Below are positions 22,076 through 33,010 of a stretch of DNA of 64,000 nucleotides, piece by piece. Location of the stretch: assembly GCF_021130785.1 (NCBI RefSeq), contig NC_060215.1:67646501-67710500 (forward strand), written 5' to 3'. Both the position numbers and the translations under genes were made by a program. Each line of letters opens with the position of its first letter. The first letter of the stretch is position 1. Origin of the DNA: Homalodisca vitripennis. Taxonomy: Eukaryota; Arthropoda; Insecta; Hemiptera; Cicadellidae. The notes under the pieces were generated by a model that had not been told where the DNA came from, searched no databases, and saw nothing but the letters and a program-made list of their open reading frames with translations.

Positions 22076-24818
22076 GAGGAGTGACAAATCAAATCGTGTT
22101 TTGTCACAGTTACTAAAATATTGGGAAATCACAAAAAAATTGTTGATCATATGTTTTTAAGCTTTGCAATTCTTTAGGCTGCCTCATTATGAAGTTCATA
22201 GATTTAAATTATAATTAACTCTGTTTTTCTGTTAAAAGTTTCCTTTTTTCTTTGTAAAAAGTGCTTAAATAAGTTGGACATAAACACTATTTGAAACAAA
22301 CGGGTTGGACAAAACACGTTTTGTTTAAATTACTCAAGGACATATCACGCTTTGATCGAACCATATCTTATAACCACGACAATGGATAAGGGGTCATAAT
22401 AAAGGTAAAACAGTATAGTTTGTTGAAAAAGTGTATTATTTACATTGATTTTAAGTTGCCTACAGTTGAAAATTAAGAAATACATTGATAAAACTATTTA
22501 GCATTTAATTCACCTTCAAGAAATCATTGTTTATATTCTTATGGCAACCTCGTCTTACAAAACACTCACACAAAAACTTCATCATTGTCATTGTCTTGAT
22601 TATTTACTGCCTCAGTGTCATTGATGATTTTCTTGTACCATTCAAAGTATTCACCTGGTAAGATCTCCCAGTCCTGTCCAAACAGTTTTTTGAACGTCCT
22701 TTTTTCTTTTCACTTGAAATTGGGTGGCCTAAAAGAAATCTCTTCTAGTGCGATATCCATTATCTTCTTGTCGTTTACTTGCTTTTTGTACAAAGTCACA
22801 GAGTTCTCTTCATCCATATCTTCAAAACGGTAGTTTTTTGTAGCTCTCACGCCAACTTTAATAACTTTCTTCTTTGTCACCAATTGTTTGTCTTTATTTT
22901 TCACTTGACTTGTCACAGTTGCTCTCTTGGTTATGAAAATTCGTTTCATTACACTAATTTTTTCTAAGTTCTTGAAGTACGTTGACAAGGATTTCGTTAT
23001 TCAAAGTTTGCCAGTCAATTCCAAGTTGTTTGACCTGTCCAATTTGTTGATACAACTTAGTGTAATCTTCTTTCGATAAAATTGTGACATTCTTTCTTAG
23101 AATTTGCTCTACTCTGTCAAAAAATCCGGTCCGCAGGTAAAAAAGCTGTGTCCTTTGACGGGATAATATATCTGAATTTCCTCTAAGGTTGTATTTACTG
23201 TGTGCATGTAAAACATAAGTGTGTGGAAGTACTATGTTATTTTTATTTTGAGCACCGCACCCGTCACAAAATAAACGAAGTACAGTCTTACCGTTGAAGT
23301 CCATTGTGTTTTAAGGTGATAAAAAAAAGTGCTGATGAGACCTCTGTGCTTCCTTTTCCAGATTGGTCTTCCGTCCAAGTGTAAAAAATAGGGTCCTTTG
23401 TGGCCGTCAACTATTACCAATGAATAAAAATTAAATTGCCTTAGATAAAATGCTTCCTGAATGCAAGTTTTAGGCAGCGGCTGGATCTGTTGGAGATCAA
23501 AACATAATGAAATGGAGTTATCAGGTTCCGTTTTAATGTAGTCGTAAAATGCCTTTGCTCTCCTCTTGTGGATGGTTTTTTCGGCCATTAACATAGCTTT
23601 TTCTTGAGAATTTGGTGGCGCCTGTTTCAATTTTTCTTTTATTACTAGGCACTGGCTACAAACATCAGACGCTGGAGTTCTGAAACCTATGTTGAATTCA
23701 TTTCTAAAAATGTCTCGGAACATAGAAAAACTAACTTTTAAGCTACCTTCTGCATCAGAAAGCGTTGAGTGATATGAATTATGTAGTTTTCTTATACTAC
23801 ACTGGCTGCTCAGATAAACCCTTTTTGATTTTGTTCTATTGTAATGATTTTCAGTTGCATGCAACCCTGATATAAATTTCTCTAACCTTTTCTTTCTTTG
23901 CAATGCTTTTTCTACTTTTTCTATCTCCACCTCTATGTTCAGCGATTGCATCTCTCCAGAATTTACCTTTTTAATTATACTTGCTAGCCTAGTTCGCCCA
24001 AATTTGGTAATGGATAAGAAGTTTTCCTTGCAGACTGGAATACGTTTATTATTGATTACTGAAGGAATACAGTACTGAACTGAGAATGCATGTTTACCTG
24101 AACTTGGTAGCTCACTACGTTCCTTACGGGGCCTACGCATCTTCACTGGCCTAGGTTGTACTAAACTGGCTACAATATTGTCTTGTCTAATTTATCTGGG
24201 ATTTTGTACAGTTTATCCCTGAGAATTTTGACATCTCTTGGCCTAATTTGACAACACATCAAATGTCATGTGTTATGTTTGCAAGGAACAAACAACACTG
24301 ATCCGGTTGGAGCTGAATACCTTTTAAGCTTAACTGCCTTAACCTTAGTTGTTACTTTTTTTTTCTTTTTCTTGAATCGTTGTTAATTAAGGAAACTGGC
24401 ACTCCACCATCCAACTCACTAATTGAAAACTCTTCCATCACTGAAACTACTGTTTATCCTTTTTAAAACACAAGCAAAAATGCCATAAGTTTTTACAGAA
24501 CTCACTGTAACATAACCTCTACCACTGTAAAATCAACTCAACATGGTCACAATGACTCCATTGAACCAATAAGAACACTTCGCTGACTGACTCCCATTGG
24601 TTGTTGGACAAAAACATGATTTGATCCAAATGAGGGTGTGGACAAAACACAGTTTGATTAAATTCATGATTTTCCTACTTAAGTTACATGGGACAAAACA
24701 TTTTTTGGTGCCTTTTGCTATGTATAGGTTGATAGAATTCAGTGAGAGGAAAAACACCATGTGCATAACTCAATATCGAATTTTTGGTGACAAAACACGT
24801 TTTGATTTGTCACTCCTC
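22076..24818 (-). mobile_element. DNA transposon with 32-bp TIRs and 4-bp TSD (AATT), related to element A
   Basis: The inverted ends 22076-22107 and 24787-24818 start GAGGAGTGACAAATCAAA and match at 31 of 32 positions. AATT flanks both (22072-22075, 24819-24822). Like element A it starts 5'-GAG and has a 4-bp duplication. A palindromic core GGACAAAACACGTTTTGAT is repeated near both ends: at 22276, 22307 and 22338 on the left, and at 24606, 24640 and 24691 on the right, besides the TIRs themselves. The transposase remnant is on the - strand. The superfamily is not certain; Sola-like is a reasonable candidate on TSD length. Confidence 0.88.
22566..24437 (-). pseudogene. Transposase remnant (DUF7869-like DDE protein)
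   Basis: Starting at the ATG at 24437 (MEEFSISELDG), the minus strand has an early frame change, then a 304-residue open stretch (24146-23232). This contains NHYNRTKSKRVYLSS, RTPASDVCSQCLVIKEKL (Cys motif), ISLCFDLQQIQPLPK (candidate first Asp) and FYSLVIVDGHKG. After a further frame change near 23300 comes TVLRLFCDGCGAQNKNNIV (candidate second Asp), and then a C-terminal block ISFRPPNFK and a stop at 22566. The order of blocks is the same as in element A, but sequence identity is low, so these are different families of one superfamily. About three frameshifts disable it. Confidence 0.75.
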
Positions 24819-24822
24819 AATT

Positions 24823-26562
24823 TTTTTGCAGTATACGATTTGTCTGCATCTAAAATTCTGTCTGAAAATGAAAATATACTATTTAAAGAAATTACACACA
24901 TGTGAGCAAGACTACTTTAAAGGTATTTTTGCACAAGCTAAGGCAGCAAACATTTAGACTTTGGAAAGAAATCAGCAGTTTTAATAATCACCTGTGTGCA
25001 GCAATGGATAATGTAGTTGAAAATGTAATGTTTTAGAACTATCCAGTTGACTTTGAATTTTATTGTACAAGTTAAATCTGTTATGTTTGCATTTCAATAA
25101 TTAGTTTTTAATTCATCCGTAGTTGTAAATTCAGGTAAATATGGATGTTCAGTATGCAAATAGTGAACTTTGATATGCATTTTAAGTACGGGAGAGCTAT
25201 GGGGAATGTTAGGAAAGTTAAACAACTTTGCCAAGAGACATACCTTAATTGTCCATTGCCCAAATCCAAAATATTTGGAATTCACAATAGTCCATGGGAA
25301 GCAGATTTTTAAATGGTACATTGATTAAATGATCAACTTATTTAAAGATACTTAATCAGCTTAATCACATTCATAACTGTCATCTAAAAGGACACACAAC
25401 TCATTTCAGGGGATTGAGATGAAGGAAATTATGCATACTACCTAGTGTACTTGTTTGTATCCCTTCTCTTGCAATAAATCTGTAATTGGCATACAGATAT
25501 TTTTAGAACTCTTAACAAATATACGTAAAACAAAATTATATTTCATAAATTGCTTCGAATGAACTCTCCTTTTGTACATTGAGCAGACATAAGAAGTATT
25601 GTAATATATTTTTTTTAAGTTCAGGATAACAGTTGCATTATCCTTTTTCTTTCATCAGTATCACAAGTAATAAACAATAAACATTAAATGGCAAGTCCTA
25701 CAGAGTAACCTAAAATGCAGTTGAAAACAACTTGATGCTAGTTATCATATTTGTGAAGACGATAATATTGTCCTCTGCTTTACAATACAGAATACAGTAA
25801 CAAGACAGCTGATCCCAGTTCTGTTTCGTTGGTTTTCAGTCTGCACTTTATTTCACTCATGTCAGTTTTGCCAATGCGGCTCACACCATAAATCGTCCTA
25901 TCTTTATCAATGTAGAATCTAGGTGAAAGCTAATTAAATTTTTCGGTGAAACGAGCGAAAGAGTAACAAATAGTAGACAGAGTTTACAGTGAGATTGGAT
26001 TTAACTTTGATAATTGTTGCATGTCATACAGTTGCCAGAGTAACTAATTTTCATTCTCAATAACTGCTTAAAAATTATATTCACAATATATAATGTATTT
26101 TTGTTAAAAGTAAAGAAAAGAGATAGTTAATTTGGGCATAAATTCCTTAAATATTTACTCTCATAATTGGGAAATCTTGGAGAAATCCAGTGACTTGGTA
26201 CCCTAAATAAAAGTGTATTTCACTTTACAATTATACCCCTAACAAGGTACCACATGCCAAGTAAAAGTACCACTCTAGTCCCCCTTTCTCTTGAGAATTG
26301 AAAACTAGACTCGTGTGGTGACAGCACATCCATGTCCATGGTTTTAAAGTTTATTGAATTCAAAACCCAACAAATACAATCAAACTTACTATTAGTTACT
26401 TGCTGTGTAATAGTTACTTGTAAAAGATGATTCAATGATTGACATTTTTAAGTGTTACTTCTCTGAGTACATTTCGTTAAAAACATGTATAATTTTTTAG
26501 ATTATAAAAAAATGTAATTTTCTTATGTCATAAATAAATTCATCCCCTGAAATTACAGGTTA

Positions 26563-26617
<55 letters not shown>

Positions 26618-27036
26618 AAAAATTCATATTCTTATCTACAACCAATTTTCCTTGTACCTAAAGATAAAAAATTTTCCAAAACTTTCTTTAAATGCTATAC
26701 TCTAAAATTAAACCAAACACAACTCAACAAAAAATTACAGCACCACCCACCACCATTAGAGCTTAGATGCAGAGCAGACAGTGATCCCCTGGCATGACCC
26801 ATGAAATGTTCAAGACTCCCCCAGGTATAGTCAAGGGCAGATTTGAAAATCTACTGCCCGTGGACTATTGCGCCCTCCAGATGACTGCCGTATTGCCTCC
26901 TCCCTCAGCCTACCTTTGCCAACCAAACATACCACCTTTGATAATGCTACAGTATGTGACAAGATATATGTCATAAAATGTCTAAAATCTGTTGCCACCT
27001 AAAATAACCAATTTTGCTGTTTATATTTTTAAATAC
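24823..27036. other. Unassigned AT-rich DNA with a TA microsatellite
   Basis: No gene was recognised. A (TA)n tract lies at about 26562-26614. A slightly GC-richer segment at 26730-26960 has a short inverted repeat (GGGCAGATTT...TCTACTGCCC) but no protein match. Confidence 0.45.
26562..26614. repeat. (TA)n microsatellite
   Basis: About 50 bp of TA dinucleotide repeat, interrupted once near its start. Confidence 0.95.
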
Positions 27037-27212
27037 ACATTGTCCAAGTAGGTTACTTATGATACAGCTAACATTATATGTGAATTTTAGTCCATCATAC
27101 ATAGTTATTTATTTTTTTACGGTATTTGTTTTGGGTGGTTTATGTTAAAAAAATCTTTGATGCAACATTTATCTTATTCTGAATAAAATTTGAAATAATC
27201 TGTATATTTTGT
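27037..27212 (+). repeat. Direct repeat, copy 1
   Basis: Begins ACATTGTCCAAGTAGG and ends near ATAAAATTTGAAATAAT. A copy of similar length starts at 28676 in the same orientation, with roughly 80-85% identity by eye. The two flank the mariner-like remnant. Confidence 0.7.
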
Positions 27213-27483
27213 TTATTTTTTCATTCTTATAGTCAACAAGACCACTTTGTAACCTTAAAATTATATATGATGAGTATATTTGTTTTTCTTTATCTTATAG
27301 AACATGTTTTTTTTTTTCTGAAAAAACAATTATACTTAATGCACTGATATTTTTGTATTTAAAAAACCCCATCTAATATACTAGAAAATGCCCAGCACTT
27401 TAAAGTGATATATTCAGCACTTGAAGGGTTAAACAACTATAGAATGTTAATTATTAAAGTAAAATAACATATACACTACATAT

Positions 27484-28690
27484 ACAGAGTGTTCAAAAAA
27501 AGGGTGTCACAAACTTCTGTGGCTGATAGTACTCAAGATTTCAAACAAAAAATGTCATATCAACGTAAATTTAGTGAAATGTGTTGTTTTAGCCATTAGT
27601 CACCATTTTGGATTTTTTTTTTAAAATTACAATCTCTAGAACTAGTAAAGCTACTGATACCAAATTTTCCATATATGTTGGGATAAGAGGAAAATGCAAA
27701 AAATTATTGCGTTATTTGCTTTAATATGAACAAAATGGTGCCAGTTAAAAATATTTTGTCGGTCATATAACAAAAAAACCTGCATTGTTATAAAAAATTG
27801 CAAGATAATAACTATTTAAAATTTTTTATTACAATTGCAATGATACCTTTCTCAACAAAATCCATCAGCGCATACATACGCATGACCACTTTATACTTGC
27901 GCAAGCCAGGAGCAACAATTATTTTGTCTTGTGAAAGGCGTCAGTCGGTTACAAGAAAAGAGCATATTTAGTCAAAACATTTTTTTTACCTTTTAGCTCA
28001 GGAATCTGCATGCTGTATTTTAAATGTCCCCTAAGATAATAATCCAGTGGATTTAGATCGAGAAAATGAGCAGACCAAAGTAAAAAAAACCATTCCGGCC
28101 AATCCATTTTTCTACAAAACGTCTATCTAATTTGGCTCTTACATTTACCTCAAAATGTGCATTGGCCCCATCGTGTATATAGCACATCTGTGTTTTTTCA
28201 TTTAGTGGAATTTCTTTTAACAGTTCAGGTAAAGAATCTCTAATAAATTGAAGGTAGTGCCCACGTATGGTGTCAGCTTTAAAATATAGCAAGATAGTTT
28301 TCATCTGCCCAAACATTGTTGTTATGGAAATGATTAATCCCATTCCTTGTAAATAAAGCTTCATCGGTGAACAAAACATTAGAAAGGAAACCTAGATTTC
28401 TCTCAATTCTATTCCTGAATTCTGTACACAGTTGAGTTCTTTCATTATCCCCTGGAAGTAGAGCCTGCACACTTTGCAAATGATAGGGGTACAGTAACTG
28501 GGAATAACAGATCCTCTAGACAGTAATATGAGAACTTACTCCTACCTGCCTCGCTATTCTTTTACATGATGAATTGGGATTTTCTTCAATTAAGTTAAGA
28601 AATCTTTCGTCTGTTAGTGGTGTTTCCAACCTCCTACCACAATGAAGTTTGGTCTTAAACTTCCACTTTTTGAAAACATTGTCCAAGTAG
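27484..28690 (-). mobile_element. Mariner/Tc1-like DNA transposon remnant
   Basis: The left end has CAGAGTGTTCAAAAAAAGGG, a typical start for this type of element in insects. Minus-strand transposase blocks run from about 28690 down to 27985. I could not find the right inverted repeat; it should lie near 28690, where the direct repeat copy begins. Ends are therefore approximate. Confidence 0.6.
27985..28690 (-). pseudogene. Mariner/Tc1-like transposase remnant (D-D-D type)
   Basis: The minus strand gives HTH-like blocks LTDERFLNLIEENPNSSCKR and IARQVGVSS, then a stop, LYPYHLQSVQALLPGD, and the catalytic blocks. SNVLFTDEALFTRNGI holds the first Asp, MCYIHDGANAHFEVNV the second, and FLDLNPLDYYLRG the third. 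Spacing from second to third Asp is about 40 residues, but a frame change lies between them. That is longer than classical mariner (34). Stops near 28510 and a frameshift near 28090 inactivate it. Confidence 0.65.
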
Positions 28691-28850
28691 GCTACTTATG
28701 ATGCAGCTAACATTATACGTGAATTTTAATTGACCAAACATAGTTATTGTATTTAGTTGTTCTGCTTGGGGTTTTTTCAGTAAGCTTTAAATCAAAATTT
28801 ATCTTATTCAAAATAAAATTTGAAATAATTTGTATGTTTTAAAATTTTTA
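28676..28850 (+). repeat. Direct repeat, copy 2
   Basis: Same family as 27037-27212, offset by 1639 bp. It shares CATTGTCCAAGTAGG and TTATCTTATTC.(G/A)AATAAAAT. Confidence 0.7.
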
Positions 28851-30610
28851 TTACTGATTTTAAAATTATTTATACCTGATCAATAAGAAACAAAATTTTA
28901 AAAATTCTTTCAGTCTTCTTGTCAAACATAACCTTCCTAAAAATAAACTTGTAAGTATTTTGGTTCTTATATCTAACACATTTGTGAACAACCATCTAAA
29001 TTTGTGATCAGTTGCCAGATACCTCAATGTCACACCAAACCTTTCATGAGGAGTAATTAATTGCTGCTTTCATTGTAGTTTTTAGTATAATTTTTCAGGT
29101 TACAGATGTAACCACAGCCTTAGAATACTTCGTTCATTCTAATATAATTGTGCCACTCATCAAGTTCATATCTAAGTTTGCTTATTAAATTAATATGTGA
29201 AAACTGTCAAGGAGGATTTAGCAACACTGGAACATCTCATAGTTTTGTTGTTATTATTAGTAATTTGGTATGTCTTTTTGTTATTACAATATCTTAAGTA
29301 ATTTAATATTTAAATTATCTCGATAATTTTTATTGAGTTTAACAATTCTTAAATATTCACTTCAAGGTAGGTATATAATGAAGAAATTCTAAAAAAAATT
29401 ATATTTTATGAAATAAAAGTTAGTTAATTTAACTAAGAATTATGTAAATTCTCTAATTTTCAACCAGTTGCCATTTTGTTTAAAGACAAGATGCCATGTA
29501 TTTTTAAACAAGGATTAATTCCCATTTTTTTTGGAGGAGGATTTAGGTAGCTTTGTGAAACTTCTCAGTTGCACCCTATCACCACATTTTGTGAAAAAAG
29601 GGCAAAATACAAAAATACCTCAAGTAATCTGATCACTATTACCTACAACTTAGCATTGTATTTAAATCATTTAAACAGTTTAAATTGTGGGTTTGTCTTG
29701 TTTCCAACCTGTGTAGTAAAAGAAATTATTACACAACTTAGCATTGTATTTAAACCGTTTAAATTGCGGGATAATGTTGTTTCCAACCTGTGTAGTAAAA
29801 GAGATTATTACAAGATAAACAGTAGTTACAGAAGATGATATCAGCATGCAATATGATGGGGTAAGAAAAATGATACCAAAGGATTGCCAATATGGTGTTT
29901 ATTTTAGTGGTAGAGAAAAAATGATACAGGTAACTAACTACAAACCAACTTAATTCGGCTTTATCGAAAACAGAATACAATATTTATTCATGATAATATA
30001 ACTTGGTTTTTTTTAGAATTTACTTGGATATTGTGTTTTATTTGTTACCTCAGTTGAACCAAGAGGCTGCAAGATGTGCTATCTCATATCAGTAACCAAA
30101 TTGAGCAATTTGTAACATTAATCATCCATTGATTACCATACCTGTACAGATGTCTAATTATCTAATTGTTTGTTATTCAACCTGACAAGTGGTTTCATCC
30201 ATCATTACATAATTCTCTGTAATTTGGTATATTCTCTCATTGTATCATTGGTTTTTCAATTAATACAAGTAACTTAAATCTTAATAATAAAATGTTACTT
30301 TACATATTAGTTTGTGATTCCGGAGTAAATTAAATATGTTAAAGTTAGGTGGGGATATACACTGTGGAGAGGCATTGCAGTTAGTTTACAGATGCAGTCC
30401 TTAAATATCCATGATCTACATCATTAGCAGCAATGTGACTTAGGCTATAAATATTGGACATGGATATCTATTAACCTTAATCTTTACTCTCTGTTAAAAT
30501 ATTATGAAACAGTGTTAGATTTGAAAAAAAATCTTAAAATGCTATGAAATATTGAAGAAGTTTATGAAATTAAATTGAATTAAAGGTTTAAGAGACTTGT
30601 ATTATTTCAG
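28851..30610. other. AT-rich DNA upstream of the first CERK exon found
   Basis: This is presumably CERK intron. It holds a tandem duplication at 29645-29809. No coding block or clear mobile element was recognised. Confidence 0.45.
29645..29809 (+). repeat. Tandem duplication, two units of about 88 and 77 bp
   Basis: Both units begin ACAACTTAGCATTGTATTTA and end with TTTCCAACCTGTGTAGTAAA followed by AGARATTATT. The second unit has an internal deletion of about 11 bp. Confidence 0.85.
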
Positions 30611-30844
30611 CTCGGACCAGCCTTCCAGTGAATGATATAATTGCAGTCAAATATCTTCATAACTCCGATCAATCATGCTGCTGCAACGTTGATAATGGTG
30701 TGGAGTCAACACACCAAGTGTTTACAGTACATTTTGTAGTCCAAGAGAAACAGAACCAGTGGAAATATAAAAGAGTTGACCTCGAGAGCTCAGACCATCG
30801 ACAAGTTACTACATGGGTCACTACTCTTGACAGCATGCTCACAG
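30611..30844 (+). CDS. Cerk: Ceramide kinase exon a (end of PH domain)
   Basis: The exon is bounded by ttatttcag at the 5' side and ACAG|gttatt at the 3' side; it enters with two bases of a split codon and leaves in phase 1. It reads SLPVNDIIAVKYLH, HQVFTVHFVVQEKQNQWKY and QVTTWVTTLDSMLTG. These align with the vertebrate CERK PH-domain blocks (VSEIIAVEE, FTVHCVKR, LWLQTLREML). The PH domain directs the enzyme to phosphoinositide membranes. The open frame runs on to 30885, but the splice donor and the phase of the next exon make that an intron read-through. The N-terminal exon(s), roughly 80-100 residues, were not found and may lie upstream. Confidence 0.88.
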
Positions 30845-32593
30845 GTTATTCTACTGCTTTTATTTATAAGTACATGATCTTTTAAGTTGTTAATAAATCT
30901 ATAAAACATCTAGTGCTGTGTGGGCAAAGTCTTTTCTTCAGAAAATTGGTTTCTCAAAATCAATCTTCTAGGTTAAAAATTGTGTGGCAGCTTTTTATCT
31001 GTTGGGGAACAAATAGAACTGATAGTTTGATTACTCACAGAATAAAAACAAAATCTAAAGCATGGTTTTTAAACTCGTTTCTTTACTATTAGGCAAAATG
31101 ATTATGTTAGTGGATATAAACATTTAATTTACAATATTTGTTGTAGCTGGAAAGTGTATAATCTTGAAGGTCAGATTAATTCTAAATTTGGGAAAAGGAA
31201 AATAAAAATATTCTTTTCTGTGATCCATTACTGAAAATCTCCACCTGGTGTCCTAGCCCCTATTTGTCAAAAAGTAAGATGGAAAGGTATAATTTCCTTG
31301 GAACTAGTTTTCTTTTTTGCTCGTCAAAGAAAATGCATTAAAGTTAATTTTTTATTTCACCTGGTTTCATCAAGTAAGGTATCTGAATTGCTTATACCTT
31401 TATCTACAACTTGTTTGAATATCACAAGCAGTATTGTTGCTTTTGCAAACAATACTTATTTATAAATTAGATCAACTGAAACATATGGAAACCAATGTGC
31501 AAAATGAATTATAAATGTAGATTAAGATTATTGTGCAAAGAAAGCTTTACTGTTTAATAGCCTACTGGTAAATTAACAAAATGTAGTTTGGACCTTATTT
31601 TCAGGGATTGAATAGTGATGAACTTTTGTACAGAAATGATGAAACTCTGTAAATAGTTAACATTGTATTGTTTTAAGTTAATATGACACACTTTCTAAAC
31701 TTGATGTTTATGAAATAAAGAGATTCTGATTTTTATTATTAAAGTTTGTGAGGGAGATCTTCCTATAGATTTTTATGATCTGAAGCTTAATTCACTGATT
31801 ATATTTAAATAATAATAAATATTTTTAGTAAACTAATAATAATAACTTCCCTGTGTCCTTTTCTCATAAGTTTAAAATTTGCAGAGGTTCTGACTCAATT
31901 GTATTAACAAATATTATTTTGATTCATTTACTTTTATTAAACCATTAGTTTAGTTTACAACTGTTACTGCTGTATACAACACATTAAATGAATTTATTTC
32001 CCACATGCTGTATTGAAATACAACTGTACCATAACCAGGATCATTCTAGAGTGAATTTATAATCAATTCACATAACTAAATCTATAATTATATAATTTTA
32101 TCAGCCATTTACTGTTTCTGCTCTGTTACTTTTAATATCTGAGTTTCTTTGGGCTGAAAGTATTCTTTCAACGAACCACAGACAATACTCAGGTGTTGGC
32201 AGTGTCTGATAACTGTATATTTATTTAAACATTCATAATTTATTGGTAGGAGTTACTACTGTATGCGTAGGCTTAGTTTATGTATTCTGTAACAGATAAA
32301 TGTATGTGGGAAAACCAATTTCAAAGTGTTATATTTAAATATCTTTCTTTTTTCCCTAAGTAAAAATATATTCCTATTAACATTAATCTAACTCAATGCC
32401 TATTTTAATTTTTAGCAGTTAAATCTAGAGACAAATTTTTTATAAACAATTATTTATTATTATACTACTTAATCCTAAGGTGAAAACATGATTTTATTCA
32501 GACAAATCTAGTGTGTCCCATTGACTGTTAATGTTTTATACTGGAAAGTAAAGAAAATTCATTAATTAATATGTTTTAATGTTTTTATTTTAG
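30845..32593 (+). other. CERK intron a-b
   Basis: A 1749-bp AT-rich intron, gt...ag. I see no inserted element with recognisable ends. Confidence 0.7.
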
Positions 32594-33010
32594 AACTGAA
32601 GCACAGGCCAAAGCACTTGCTTATGTTTGTTAACCCATTTGGTGGAAGAAAAAGAGGGCTCAGGATTTATAAAGAGGTTGTAAAGCCTCTGATGGATATC
32701 GCAGGAGTGAAGGTGGATTTGACAATAACACAACGGTCGAACCATGCACGAGACATTCTCTTGGAAGACAACCTGACAGAGTACGATGGTGTGGTTTGTG
32801 TCGGTGGTGACGGCACGTTCTCTGAGATCATGAATGGACTGATCACACGCACTGCACGGGATAATGGTGTGGACCCTAATAATGTGGCTTGTGATCTCCC
32901 CAAGCCCAACCTGCGGGTGGGAATTATTCCTGGTGGAAGCACTGATACTGTGGCTTACTGCATTCATGGCACCACAGACATACAGACCGCTGTCATCCAC
33001 ATCATAATCG
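32594..33010 (+). CDS. Cerk: Ceramide kinase exon b (catalytic domain core)
   Basis: The exon starts after tttattttag and ends ATAATCG|gtcagt; phase 1 in, phase 1 out. It reads HRPKHLLMFVNPFGGRKRG, the nucleotide-binding start of the diacylglycerol-kinase-type catalytic domain. It also contains YDGVVCVGGDGTFSEIMNG, with the GGDG signature that binds ATP phosphates, and LRVGIIPGGSTDTVAYC, the next conserved loop. The enzyme phosphorylates ceramide to ceramide-1-phosphate at Golgi and plasma membranes. Sphingosine kinases share GGDG, but the following exons carry CERK-specific blocks. No stop or frameshift occurs. Base composition is clearly less AT-rich than the surrounding introns. Confidence 0.95.

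Noticed and set aside
30845..30885. Extension of the open frame past CERK exon a
   Set aside because: A gt donor at 30845 and the phase match to exon b at 32594 show that this part is intron.
32590..33000. A 136-codon minus-strand open frame
   Set aside because: It is antisense to CERK exon b, whose plus frame encodes GGDG and flanking conserved blocks.
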